64,000 nt of DNA from Bog-473 sp963764305 (GTDB lineage Bacteria > Actinomycetota > Acidimicrobiia > Acidimicrobiales > RAAP-2), in NCBI GenBank assembly GCA_963764305.1, contig CAVXSD010000001.1:186001-250000 (forward strand), written 5' to 3'. A model generated the notes under the pieces. That model was not told the DNA's origin. It did not search any database and saw only the letters and a list, made by a program, of their open reading frames with translations. This document shows, one piece after another, positions 16,065 through 25,532 of the stretch; the first letter of the stretch is position 1; every line of letters starts with the position of its first letter. The translations under genes and the position numbers were made by a program.

Positions 16065-16871
16065 ATGGCACCAGACGCAGTTGAAACGCCCGAGCCTCAT
16101 CGCGACGATTGGGACGATCACTGGGCCTCGTACGGCAAAGCCGGCCAGAATAATCCCGCCAATGAATACAGGAACCGACTGATTCTTCGTCTGCTGCCCG
16201 CTCCCGAACCCGGATCGGTGATCTTCGACATAGGGAGCGGACAGGGCCAGCTTGCTCTGCAAATGCAGGATGTGTTTCCGCGGGCGCGGGTGATCGGGCT
16301 CGAATACAGCGCAGAGGGCGTGAAGCGCTCCTCCCGGGCCGCTGAAGAACTTGGGCTTGCCGCGTGTTTCATCCAGCGCGATCTCTTGCAACCTCCCACC
16401 GATGACAACACACCCGAGAATCTCCCGAAGGGAGCGCTGGCAGTGTGTTCGGAGGTACTGGAGCACGTAGACCATCCCGACCTGTTGCTCAGGAACGCGT
16501 CCGAGTACTTGGCCGAAGGATGCCGGTTGGTCATCACTGTGCCGGGCGGGCCAATGTCGGCTTTTGATCGCCATATTGGTCACCGCCGTCACTACACTCC
16601 CGAATCCCTCCGCGACCTGCTCGAGGCGTCAGGGTACGAGGTCGAAACTGTGTTCCGAGCTGGATTCCCATTTTTCAATCTCTATCGTTTGGCTGTTATC
16701 GCAGAAGGTCAGAAATTGATCGACGACCTGGGAGACGAATCAGTCGATCGGCCTGTTTCAAAGATGCAGTCGTGGGTGGCCAAGGCCTTCGACGCCGCGT
16801 TTCATCTGAACCTGACCAGATCGCCCTTTGGGTGGCAGATCGTTGCCGTGACACGACCATGCAGTGCCTGA
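16065..16871 (+). CDS. Class I SAM-dependent methyltransferase
   Basis: 268 aa with motif I VIFDIGSGQGQLALQM (about residues 52-67), acidic loop VIGLEYSA and motif IV/V context LAVCSEVLEHVDHPDLLLRN, then RLVITVPGGP. The N-terminus DDWDDHWASYG is common in methyltransferases of glycan and lipid loci. Acceptor unknown. The neighbours are a nucleotidyltransferase-type gene (overlapping its end by 13 bases) and a large membrane protein, which points to surface glycan work. Lower GC and looser codon use than the core genes suggest acquisition. Confidence 0.85.
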   Translation: MAPDAVETPEPHRDDWDDHWASYGKAGQNNPANEYRNRLILRLLPAPEPGSVIFDIGSGQGQLALQMQDVFPRARVIGLEYSAEGVKRSSRAAEELGLAACFIQRDLLQPPTDDNTPENLPKGALAVCSEVLEHVDHPDLLLRNASEYLAEGCRLVITVPGGPMSAFDRHIGHRRHYTPESLRDLLEASGYEVETVFRAGFPFFNLYRLAVIAEGQKLIDDLGDESVDRPVSKMQSWVAKAFDAAFHLNLTRSPFGWQIVAVTRPCSA

Positions 16872-17608
16872 TCCTCGCTGGAGGAAGAGGCACGAGGATG
16901 CAGTCGTTCGACCCTTCAGTGCCGAAAGGCGATGTTGACCGTCGCCGGGCGCCAGTTTGTTGATTGGCAGATGCAGTGGCTCGCATCCGAAGGAGTCGAG
17001 TCGGTGGTGTTCAGCATCGGACATGGGCGAAGTGATTCGGGAATTCGTTAGCGCAGGCGAACGATGGCGACTCGAAGTCGAATGCCTAGAGGAGCGGCTT
17101 GGCCTGCTAGGTGTCGAGGGAGTGGTCCGGCTGGCAGAAGAGAGCGGCTCGCTCGAGGAACGGTTCTTCCTCCTGTGCGGCGATTCGTTCTTCTGTACGG
17201 CGATTCGTTCTTGCAGGTCCGCTTCAAGGCGGTCGACGACGCACTTGAGCGGGGGGGGGGGGCTTGTCTGCGCTGATGACTGTCTGCGAAAATCTAGGAC
17301 GCGGGGATGCCAGCAATGTCGTGTTCGACGGGAAATGGGTCGTCCAGTACCAGAAGGGAGTGCGAAATCCCCCGCCCGAGATGCGGTACATCGACTATGG
17401 GCTGCTGAAGCTTGACCGTGGCCTTTCTTTGACCACATGCCGCCGGCCCGGCCAAGCGAGTTTTCAGTCCCAGTGGAGGTGTTGAGTCATCGGCAGCTGT
17501 TGGGAGGGGTTAGAAGCATTCGAGCCGTTCTACGAGATCGGATCGCCAGCAGGGATCGCAGAACTAGACCAATTCCTCAGAAGTAAAGCCGATGCCACGC
17601 GTAAGTGA
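16859..17608 (+). pseudogene. Sugar-phosphate nucleotidyltransferase, decayed
   Basis: Start MQCLILAGGRGTRMQSF has the GxGTRM nucleotide-binding loop; later pieces FVDWQMQWLASEGVESVVFS, then MRYIDYGLLKLDRGL and FEPFYEIGSPAGIAEL align well with the intact gene at 46051-46761. Damage is more than single indels: at least four frame changes, a tandem 20-bp duplication (CTGTGCGGCGATTCGTTCTT and a near copy around 17178-17217), a run of ten G near 17250, and the GTGGA-type loop reads GVEGVV. This one is probably a genuine pseudogene, paralogous to the HddC-like gene. Confidence 0.7.
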
Positions 17609-17631
17609 GCGTCGACTAACTTACGCACGCA

Positions 17632-20446
17632 ATGAGTGACCTGAAGGTCCGAGAAATCGACGAGATCGTCCGCTCGGACAGAGTTGAACCTTCGTGGCGA
17701 CCTGCAGTGCGATTCCTCTTAGCGGTCGTGTCGGCGGCGGGGATAAGCCGATTCCTCTGGTCACTCGTTCCGAATCAGCTCTCGGTCAAAACCGACATCG
17801 TCGGTTCCCCAATCTTCGCCGACTTCAATGCGACGCGCTACACCAACGGGTACTACTTCATCGCGCTCGGTCTTCCCGATCCTGGCTGTCCTCATATACG
17901 TGACGGTGTCCTGGAGGGGCCCTCTGCGACGATGGCCCGCTCCTGACAACGCGATGTTCCCTGTCGCCATCGCACAAACCGCTCAACACGAGCCGGCGAA
18001 GGCGGTCCACCGTGGAGGTCACGTCGATCTCATCGTTTCAGTGTGGTGCCTCGCCCGAGTGGCACTTGTGGCGCTGACGGTTGCGCTGGAAATAGCCCTC
18101 AATGGGTCGGGCAATCTGCGGTTGGGTAACGGGGGATCGTATTTGGGCGCCATCACATATGTCGGCGTGATCGTCGGCGTCGCCGGGTTGCTCCACCGAT
18201 TGGCTCCTGCAGAGAGGGACTCGGACAGCGAGCCGATTAGGGAGCCTTGGACAACCATCGTGAGCAGAGCCAACGCTGTGGCCGCACTCGGAGTCATCCC
18301 ATTGCTCTATCTTGCGTCACGCGGCACAACCGTGGCGGTTGGTTCTGCCGACGTGGTGAGGTATCCCTGGTTTCCCCTGTGGCTCGCGATCGCCCTGACC
18401 TTGATCGCGCTGCTCGCGTGGCGACGCAGCGATACCCGCGCCAACACCGCCGCTGACAAACGAGAACTCGAGGCCAAGGTGCTGACCTGGGTCGTGGGAC
18501 CCGTCCTCCTCCTTCTTGTCCTGGCATCCCTCCCAGCGGCCCTCGGCGGATTCGGGGGTTTCGACGATGCCCAGTTTCTCGCGACACCGCAACTGATCTT
18601 CCACCACGGACTGCTTCCATGGCGGGACATCTACGCGTTTCACGGAATTCTCAGCGACGTCGTGGATGGCTGGATCGGGATGGTTGTCTTCGGAAACACG
18701 CGATGGGGAGAAGCTGCGGGCACGACCATATTTGTGAATCCCACCTACCTGATCGTCCTCTATGCGTTTGTGGCCTACTTCTGTCGGAAGAATCGTCTCA
18801 TTTTGGTGGGGTTCTCGATTGCCATCGCGACCGGGCTCCTCCCTGCGGACGTGCCACGGTTCTTGTTGGTACCGCTCTCCTTCATCCTTCTCGATCAGGT
18901 GCTCCGGCGACCCGACTGGATGAGGTGCGCCTTGTTCATGTTCGTGTTGTTCACAGAAGCGATCTTGACACCAGAGGCGACCCTTTTCGTCCCGTGTCTG
19001 TTTTGCACCGTGATCCTCTTCGAACTCGCGGGCCGTACGCGAGGTAATTCACTCTCGAGGAGTTTTATCCGGACATGGCGTTGCTTTGCCGTGGGTGGTG
19101 TACTCAGCGGTGCGTGGATGATGTATTTGCTTGCGACGCGCTCCCTATCGGCATTTATCGGCTACTTCCTGTACTTCATACCAGGTCACGGTTTGGAGGG
19201 TGCGTACCCGACAACATGGAACCTCGCGCAAGGATTGATGATCACATTCGAATGGATGCTGCCCACCGTTCTTGTGCTTGCGACAATTTGGAGAGTCGTG
19301 AGCAAGTTGCGGACACGAAGCCCATGGGAGGTCCGAGAATGGGTGATGGTCTCGGCAGCCATGTGTACCGCCGTGTACGTTCCGCAAGCACTAGCCCGAG
19401 CTGACGGAGGACATGTGTTCCTGTCCTACGCGATCGCCGTGCCATTGCTCATACTTTGGGTGATCGATCTGCTGGATCGAGGTGATCGAAACCTGCGCCG
19501 AGTCCTTCCAAGTTGGTCAGCCATGCGACATGTCGCGACTGGCACTGCGGTCGTGGCTGTTTTGATCGGTACGACTGGTGTGCTCGGATATACCACCACG
19601 GTGTCGGCCGTGTTGCGGAACGTTCCAGAGAATTTTCACAAGTCGGTTATGCAAGAAGACGTGACTTCGAATCGTTTGGGTTATACCGTTCCCGGCGCTG
19701 TCGATACCCAACAGATCGACGCACTTGGTGAGGTGCTCGATAGATACGCGGGGCGATCATCCCCGGTTTTCGATTACTCCAACGAACTAGGAATCGTCTA
19801 CTACCTGTTGAATCGTGTCCCCGGAACGCGGTTTTACTACTCCGCAGTCATCCAGACACGATCGGCGCAAAAGGCTGCCATCTCAGACCTGAAGGTGAGC
19901 CGCCCGCGGGTCGTCATATTCAGCAATACCGGATTCGGGCTGACCTTGTACGACGGCATCCCGCAGTCCCTGCGGTCCTATTTGCTCAGCGTGTATCTGT
20001 TCGCCCACTATCGGCCGCTGCTCGACGTGCAAGGCCAGCTCGTCCTGCTGCGCGACGACCTGTTCTCAACGGCACCGTCGATCCCGAAGGGAACCTCGGC
20101 AGCTGATCTGTACTTCGACACAACCACCTGTGATTTCGGGGATATACCCAATTTCTTCAACGTTCCTCAGTCAGTCGCCCGTCAACCAGGAGTTCGACTG
20201 GATGCCCATGAGATCGGCAATTATGAGTACGCGGTCAGAGGTTGGGCGATCGACGGGGTGACGGGAGATTCAGCGACCGAGATATTGGCCGCCGTGAATG
20301 GGAAGGTGGTGGCCACAGGTCAGACCGGGGCGTCACGCCCCGATGTGTCTGCGGCACTGCGCGATCCAGCCGCCACCAACGATAATGTCGCTCGGATGTC
20401 ACGCGCATTCGAGCGGCCCAAGCAAGATCTGACCCACCGCTTCTAG
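17632..20446 (+). CDS. Large multi-pass membrane protein, GT-C-like glycan locus type (frameshifted)
   Basis: Two overlapping frames join near 17870 by dropping one G (...YYFIAL-VFPILAVLIYV), giving about 935 aa. At least ten hydrophobic segments alternate with loops up to about residue 640 (for example VLTWVVGPVLLLLVLASLPA and PRFLLVPLSFILLDQVL). A soluble C-terminal domain follows, with PVFDYSNELGIVYYLLNRVP and RPRVVIFSNTGFGL. This resembles membrane glycosyltransferases or polymer-assembly proteins of actinobacterial cell-wall loci. The listed stop follows THRF, but another frame continues DRLLQVAPSSFEYVVAVGKT to 20643, so the true C-terminus may be longer. Confidence 0.65.
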
Positions 20447-20965
20447 GACATCGGCGGCAACAAGGCGATCGGCTGCTGCAGGTGGCGCCGAGCAGCTTCG
20501 AATACGTCGTGGCGGTCGGAAAGACCTTCCTTATCGGCCTCGACCAGCACCCGCACGGCCTCATCGCCCGGGCTGGTCGGCTCGCAAACGACCGTGCCCA
20601 GCGCTCAGCGGCCGATCGCCGATCGAAGAGTGTGTGTTTTTGAAATCGAAGAGAGCGATTCTTGTCATCGGCGAGTTGATGGCATCGAATCCCGAAGGCC
20701 TGGGCCTCAGAGCCCGTCAGATGTCCCGAATGCGTGTTGCAACCACAACGTCACAACGCGGTGGAACTCCTCGGGTAGGGAGCAAGCTCGGGAATTCATT
20801 CACGTGTGGTTCAACCCTTGAGGCCCGCGGATTCCTTGAACGGCTCGGGCTGCCGCCAGAGACGTAGCGCAAGGTACCTCTGCCGACAGGTGATGCCACG
20901 GACCGCTTGAACCAAGAGTTTTGGATCGAACGGAGGGCGGCAGGCGGTCCGGTAGCCTCAGGCGG
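20447..20965. other. 519-base stretch, mostly without a recognisable gene
   Basis: The first 200 bases may be the continuation of the membrane protein in another frame (QVAPSSFEYVVAVGKTFLIG, stop at 20641-20643). A plus frame at 20634-20867 ends plausibly (FLERLGLPPET) but has no other support. The remainder is presumably the promoter region of the DUF192 gene; no promoter hexamers are convincing. Confidence 0.4.
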
Positions 20966-21328
20966 ATGCGGTCCGGATGGCTGCTGCGGGACGGCGATGT
21001 GGTGTGTGCGCTCGAAATGGCCGACTCGCCGGCCGAGCGCGGCGTGCTCCGGGGGCGCCCGGGGTGCGAGGGGGCGTTGCACGTAGAGGGCGCCCGCACG
21101 GTGCACACGGCGGGCATGAGATTCCCCATCGACGTGGCGTTCCTCTCGACCGACCTCACCGTGGTGCGCATGGCCCGTCTCAAGCCGTGGCGGGTGGCCC
21201 TGGGGGGACGGGCGGCCCACAGCGCGGTCCAGACCGAGGCCGGATCGCTCGAGCGCTGGGGCGTGCGGGTGGGAGACCAGCTCGAGGTGCGCGAGGTCCC
21301 GAACGGTGCAGCAAGCGGCATGCCGTGA
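20966..21328 (+). CDS. DUF192-family protein
   Basis: 120 aa. Characteristic elements: EMADSPAERGVLRGR near the N-terminus (the family's 'a.t...r..GLMgR' position), then VHTAGMRFPIDVAFLSTDLT (F-PIDV...F signature) and VLE-like VQTEAGSLERWGVRVGD. DUF192 proteins are small beta proteins, often exported; this one has no signal peptide, and its function is unknown. Its TGA overlaps a possible GTG start of rsmI, so both are probably co-transcribed. Confidence 0.8.
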   Translation: MRSGWLLRDGDVVCALEMADSPAERGVLRGRPGCEGALHVEGARTVHTAGMRFPIDVAFLSTDLTVVRMARLKPWRVALGGRAAHSAVQTEAGSLERWGVRVGDQLEVREVPNGAASGMP

Positions 21329-21352
21329 GCGAGGAAGCGGCGCGGCCGGCTC

Positions 21353-22232
21353 GTGCTCGTGGCCACGCCGATCGGGAACCTGGGGGATCTCTCGCCGCGG
21401 GCGCGCGAGGTGCTGGCCGCGGCGGACCTGATCTGCTGCGAGGACACGCGCCGCACCCGGGCCCTGCTCTCGGCCTGCGCCATCACGGCCAAGGGCCCCC
21501 ACGGCGACCGTCTCCTCTCGCTGCACGGGCACAACGAGGCGACGCGTCTCGAGCGTGTGGCCGCCGCGGTGGCCGGTGGTGCGACGGTGGCCGTCGTCAG
21601 TGATGCGGGTACCCCCGGGATCTCGGATCCGGGCGCCTGGCTGGCGGCTCAGCTCGCCGCCGCGGGCGAGACGGTGACCACTGTGCCGGGTCCGTCCTCG
21701 GTGGTGGGCGCGCTCGTGGTGAGCGGCCTGCCGGCGGACCGGTTCTGCGTCGAGGGGTTCCTGCCTCGCAAGGGGACCGAACGCCGCCGCCGTCTCGCGA
21801 CGCTCATGGCCGACGCGCGCACCACTGTCGTTCTCGAGGCCCCCGGCCGGCTGGCGGCCACGCTCGCCGAGCTGGCGGCAACCGACCCCGGGCGGCCGGC
21901 CGCCGTGGTCCGTGAGCTGACCAAGCTGCACGAGGAGGTCTGGCGCGGCTCGTTGGGCGAGGCGGCGAGCGCCTTTGCGGCGCGGGACGTCCGGGGTGAG
22001 ATCGTGCTGGTGATCGGCGGGGCCCCGGCCGCCGGCGCCGGCCGACGAGGCGACGGTCGAGGCGGCGGTGCGGGCGGCGCTGGACGACGACCCGACGGCG
22101 GGGCCGCGCCAGGTGGCCGAGCGCGTGGCGGCGTCGCTCGACGTGCCGCGGCGGCGCGCCTACGAAGCCGCACTGCGCGTGCGGGGGGCGGACGCGGCCA
22201 CCAGCGGCGATGACACGTCGGGCGGCGCCTGA
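21353..22232 (+). CDS. rsmI: 16S rRNA (cytidine1402-2'-O)-methyltransferase RsmI (frameshifted C-terminus)
   Basis: N-terminal VATPIGNLGDLSPRAREVL and EDTRRTRALL, SDAGTPGISDPG and PGPSSVVGAL are the tetrapyrrole-methylase-fold signatures of RsmI; the middle has GFLPRKGTERRRRL. After about 22040 the annotated frame turns into Gly/Arg-rich nonsense. Removing one G switches to PADEATVEAAVRAALDDDPT ... RRRAYEAAL, the proper RsmI tail, ending at 22232. A second extra base near 21349 may hide a slightly longer N-terminus starting from GTG 21325. RsmI methylates C1402 in the ribosomal decoding centre. It lies in the conserved rsmI-metG-tatD block. Confidence 0.9.
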
Positions 22233-22254
22233 GGGCGCCGGTACGCTACCGGCG

Positions 22255-23805
22255 GTGCCCCCCTATTACCTGACCACCCCGATCTATTACGTCAACGACG
22301 CGCCGCACGTGGGCACCGCGTACACCACGGTCAACGCCGACGCGCTGGCGCGCTGGCACCGCCTGCTGGGCGACGACGTCTGGTTCATGACGGGCACCGA
22401 CGAGCACGGCGCCAAGATCGTCGAGGCGGCCGAGGCGAACGAGACCACTCCGAAGGAGTGGACGGACCGCACCGCGGCCCGCTACGTAGAGGCGTGGGAC
22501 CGACTCGACATCTCGAACGACGACTTCATCCGCACCACCGAGCCGCGGCACTACGCGGTGGTGCAGCACTTCCTGCAACGCATCTACGACAACGGCTTCA
22601 TCGAGCTCGGGCCCTACTCGGGGCTCTATTGCGTCTCGTGCGAGGACTACTACACCGAGGACCAGCTCGTGGACGGCAAGTGCCCCGTGCACGGCCGCCC
22701 CGTCATTGAGATGCAGGAGGACAACTACTTCTTCAAGCTCAGCCAGTTCGAGCAACGCCTGCTCGACTACTACGACGGCCACCCCGACTTCGTCAGGCCG
22801 AGCTCGAAGCGCAACGAGGCCCTGGGATTCATCCGGGGGGGCCTGCGTGACGTCTCCATCACCCGCACCTCGTTCACCTGGGGCGTCCCGGTGCCGTGGG
22901 ACAGCGGGCACGTCTTCTACGTCTGGTACGACGCGCTGATCAACTACCTGACGGTGGCCGGGTACGGCGGTGATGCCGCCACGTTCGAGGCCCGCTGGGG
23001 CGCGGCCCACCACCTGATCGGCAAGGACATCCTCAAGTTCCACTGCGTCTGGTGGCCCGCTATGTGCATGGCGGCCGGCCTGGAGCCGCCGGCCGAGATC
23101 TTCGTCCACGGCTACCTGCTGATGGGCGGCCAGAAGCTCGGCAAGACGCTGATCGCGTCGGGCTTGGCCGGCGGCGAGGGCGCCGCCCCGCTCAAGATCA
23201 CCGACGTGTCGCCGCTGGCCCTGGCCGACGACTTCGGCGTCGACCCACTGCGCTACCACCTCCTGCGCGACGTGGCCCTCGGCGGAGACGGTGACTTCTC
23301 CTACGAGGGCATCGTCGCCCGTTACAACGCCGATCTGGCCAACAACCTGGGCAACCTGGTGTCGCGGGTCACCACGGTGGTCACCTCCAAGTGCGGCGGC
23401 GTCGGCCCCGGCTGCAATGCCGAGAGCGAGCTCGCGGGCGTGGCGGCCGCCGTCCTCGAGGCGGCGACCGCGGCCTGGTCCCGCTGGGCCCCGCACGACG
23501 CGCTCGAAGAAACCTGGCGGCTCATCGGGGCGGCTAACGCGGAGCTCGAGTTGGCCGAGCCATGGAAGATGGACCCCGGGCCGGCCGTGGACGCGGTCCT
23601 GGGCGACGCCCTCGAGGTCCTGCGTATCGTGGCCGTCCTCGTCGCACCCGCCATGCCGTCGACCGCGGTCGAGGTGTGGCGGCGGATCGGCCTGGCGGGA
23701 GACCCTTCGGCGGCACGGGTCCCCGGGGATGCCGGTTGGGGCGGCTACACGGGCGGCGTGGCGGTGGTGAAGGGCGATCCCCTGTTCCCTCGCCGCAAGG
23801 CCTGA
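22255..23805 (+). CDS. metG: Methionyl-tRNA synthetase with atypical KMSKS loop
   Basis: 516 aa, GTG start at VPPYYLTTPIYYVNDAPHVG, where the HIGH-type motif reads HVGT. The zinc knuckle is CVSCEDYY...KCPVHGRP. The catalytic core is otherwise canonical (FMTGTDEHG, VWYDALINYL, GKDILKFHCVWWPAMCMA). The usual KMSKS is replaced by GQKLGKTLIASG, followed by a roughly 10-residue insertion (LAGGEGAAPL) before ITDVSPLALADDFGVD. The anticodon-binding domain shows ARYNADLANNLGNLVSRV. It charges tRNA-Met. It sits between rsmI and tatD as in other actinobacteria. As the core gene of the window it should be functional despite the loop change. Confidence 0.93.
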   Translation: MPPYYLTTPIYYVNDAPHVGTAYTTVNADALARWHRLLGDDVWFMTGTDEHGAKIVEAAEANETTPKEWTDRTAARYVEAWDRLDISNDDFIRTTEPRHYAVVQHFLQRIYDNGFIELGPYSGLYCVSCEDYYTEDQLVDGKCPVHGRPVIEMQEDNYFFKLSQFEQRLLDYYDGHPDFVRPSSKRNEALGFIRGGLRDVSITRTSFTWGVPVPWDSGHVFYVWYDALINYLTVAGYGGDAATFEARWGAAHHLIGKDILKFHCVWWPAMCMAAGLEPPAEIFVHGYLLMGGQKLGKTLIASGLAGGEGAAPLKITDVSPLALADDFGVDPLRYHLLRDVALGGDGDFSYEGIVARYNADLANNLGNLVSRVTTVVTSKCGGVGPGCNAESELAGVAAAVLEAATAAWSRWAPHDALEETWRLIGAANAELELAEPWKMDPGPAVDAVLGDALEVLRIVAVLVAPAMPSTAVEVWRRIGLAGDPSAARVPGDAGWGGYTGGVAVVKGDPLFPRRKA

Positions 23806-23810
23806 CCGCG

Positions 23811-24626
23811 TTGGCCGGCTGGTTCGACTCCCACTGCCACGTCCAGGAGGAATACCTCCCCGGGGACGGGGCTGGGGCGACCGAACTGGGGCCCGTCCTG
23901 GCGCGGGCGGGCCAGGCCGGCATCGATCGCCTCGTCTGCATCGGGACGGGAGCCGCCACCTCGCGGCAGGCGGTGGCGGTGGCACGGGCCACGGCGGCCG
24001 AGGGTTCGACCCCCCGAGCCTGGGCCTCCATCGGGCTGCACCCGCACGAGGCCATTGAGGGTGTGGACGAGGTGGCCGCCCTGCTGGCGCGCGAGCTCGA
24101 GGCGAACGACGGCACGGTGGTTGCAGTCGGCGAGTGCGGGTTGGATTACTACTACGAGCACTCGCCCCGCGCTGCGCAACGAATCGCGTTCGCCGCGCAA
24201 ATCGCGCTGGCCCACGCGCACGACCTCGCGCTGGTGATCCACGCGCGCGAAGCGTGGCCCGATCTGTTCGACGTGCTGCGGGCGGAGGGCGTGCCCGCGC
24301 GCACCGTGCTGCACTGCTTCACGGGGGGTCCCGAGGAAGTCGAGCAGTGCCTGCGCGCCGGAATGTATGTCTCGTTCAGCGGGATCGTGACGTTCAAGAA
24401 CGCAGCCGACGTACGCGAGGCCGCGGCCCGTTGCCCGCTCGACCGTTTGCTGGTCGAGACGGACAGTCCGTTCCTCGCCCCGGTGCCACATCGGGGCCGT
24501 CCCAACGAGCCGTCGTACCTTCCGTTCGTGGGCGACGCGATCGCTGCGGTGAAGGGCTGCTCGGTCGACGAAGTGAAGGAGCGCAGCGCGGCCGCGGCCG
24601 CCATGGTGTTTTCCACAGGGAGCTAA
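23811..24626 (+). CDS. tatD: TatD-family metal-dependent hydrolase
   Basis: 271 aa from TTG 23811, five bases after metG. Metal ligands are visible: FDSHCHVQ near the N-terminus (HxH), VGECGLDYYYEHSP (Glu), LVIHARE (His), VLHCFTGG (His) and LLVETDSPFLAP (Asp). TatD proteins are 3'-5' DNA/RNA exonucleases of the amidohydrolase superfamily linked to oxidative DNA damage repair. Length is typical. Position after metG matches Mycobacterium Rv1007-Rv1008. Confidence 0.92.
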   Translation: MAGWFDSHCHVQEEYLPGDGAGATELGPVLARAGQAGIDRLVCIGTGAATSRQAVAVARATAAEGSTPRAWASIGLHPHEAIEGVDEVAALLARELEANDGTVVAVGECGLDYYYEHSPRAAQRIAFAAQIALAHAHDLALVIHAREAWPDLFDVLRAEGVPARTVLHCFTGGPEEVEQCLRAGMYVSFSGIVTFKNAADVREAAARCPLDRLLVETDSPFLAPVPHRGRPNEPSYLPFVGDAIAAVKGCSVDEVKERSAAAAAMVFSTGS

Positions 24627-24660
24627 ATCACGCGCTGTTGTGCGTAATACGAGAACCTTG

Positions 24661-24753
24661 TGACCTGGGTGTTTGACCCTGAATTCAGCGAAAAAGAGGG
24701 GTTGACCTGGGGGTTCATCTAAATATCACGGACAACAAGGTTCGTGACCTGGG
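24661..24753. promoter_or_regulatory. Three TGACCTGGG direct repeats phased exactly 42 bp apart
   Basis: TGACCTGGG occurs at 24661-24669, 24703-24711 and 24745-24753; start-to-start distance is 42 bp both times, about four helical turns, so all copies face the same side of the DNA. They occupy the gap between tatD and the RlpA-like gene, followed by AT-richer sequence with a TATCTAT just before ATG 24816. This suggests an operator array for that gene, or conserved parts of a structured leader; no known riboswitch core was recognised. Confidence 0.5.
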
Positions 24754-24815
24754 AAAAGAGCGCGCGAAAAGGTTTCGCTCGATTTCTGGTTTGCGTGGTC
24801 CGTGATTGGTTATCT

Positions 24816-25532
24816 ATGTTCTCCAGTAACCCCTCGCCACCCGTATGTCGGCGCGGGTGCACTGTGTCCCCGGAGAAGGGTGGAGCCCTGCGGAACCAGA
24901 GCACTGGGGGGAGGCGCCTCGGCGTTGCTGCAGCAATTTGCGGCTCGTTGTTCGTCGTGCCTCTCCTGCTGTTGCAAAGCGCGTCTGCGCACACGTCGCG
25001 GTCAGAGGCCGCGGCGCGCGGCGCACACGAGAAGCACAAGGGAGTCGTGTTCCCGTCGTCGCATCTCGACGGCGTGAAGCTGCCGTCGCACCTCGTCGCC
25101 TACCAGGCGCCGACGACGACGCCGACAACCGCGCCCGCAACGACGATCACGACAGCACCGCCCGCGACGACGACCACGACCACGGCACCGCTCCCGACGA
25201 CCACGACGACGACGGCACCGCCACCCCCACCTCCCCCGCCGCCACCCCCGCCGCCCACGACGACGACCACGGCACGGCCCGCGGCGACGAATCACGAGAG
25301 CGGACAGGCCACGTGGTACTCGGCCGCCCCGTCTGGCATGTGCGCCAGCCCGACGCTCCCGTTCGGCACGGTGCTCACGGTGGTCAACAACGCGACCGGT
25401 GCGTCGACCGTCTGCCGGGTGGACGACCGAGAAGGGGCGGGCTACCCGCGGGTGGTCGACCTGTCGCCGGCGGGCTTCTCGCAGATCGCCGGCCTCGGCC
25501 AGGGAGTGGTGGACGTCACAATCTCCTGGTGA
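24816..25532 (+). CDS. Secreted RlpA-like double-psi beta-barrel protein in the rpf position
   Basis: About 238 aa. A hydrophobic segment RRLGVAAAICGSLFVVPLLL plus Ala-rich end gives a signal peptide or anchor. Then comes a linker of Thr/Pro repeats (TTTTTTAP, a run of 13 Pro, TTTTTARPAA), and a C-terminal RlpA/DPBB domain: GQATWYSAAP, LPFGTVLTVVNNATGASTVC, RVDDREGAGYPRVVDLSPAG and the closing GLGQGVVDVTIS. RlpA-type barrels include lytic transglycosylases acting on peptidoglycan. The start could also be GTG 24864 (MSPEKGG...). In Mycobacterium and Streptomyces this slot between tatD and rsmA holds a resuscitation-promoting factor, another muralytic enzyme. Confidence 0.8.
   Translation: MFSSNPSPPVCRRGCTVSPEKGGALRNQSTGGRRLGVAAAICGSLFVVPLLLLQSASAHTSRSEAAARGAHEKHKGVVFPSSHLDGVKLPSHLVAYQAPTTTPTTAPATTITTAPPATTTTTTAPLPTTTTTTAPPPPPPPPPPPPPTTTTTARPAATNHESGQATWYSAAPSGMCASPTLPFGTVLTVVNNATGASTVCRVDDREGAGYPRVVDLSPAGFSQIAGLGQGVVDVTISW

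Noticed and set aside
22246..23985. 579-codon minus-strand open frame opposite metG
   Set aside because: Complete metG and the tatD start are encoded on the other strand; the frame has no recognisable motif.
24627..24815. c-di-AMP (ydaO-type) riboswitch ahead of the RlpA-like gene
   Set aside because: Expected from the rpf-like position, but I could not match the conserved core; only the TGACCTGGG repeats are clear, so I report those.
25140..25280. Thr/Pro codon repeats (ACGACG, CCGCCG runs) as a satellite or CRISPR-like array
   Set aside because: They encode the low-complexity linker of a secreted protein; no spacers or palindromic repeats.
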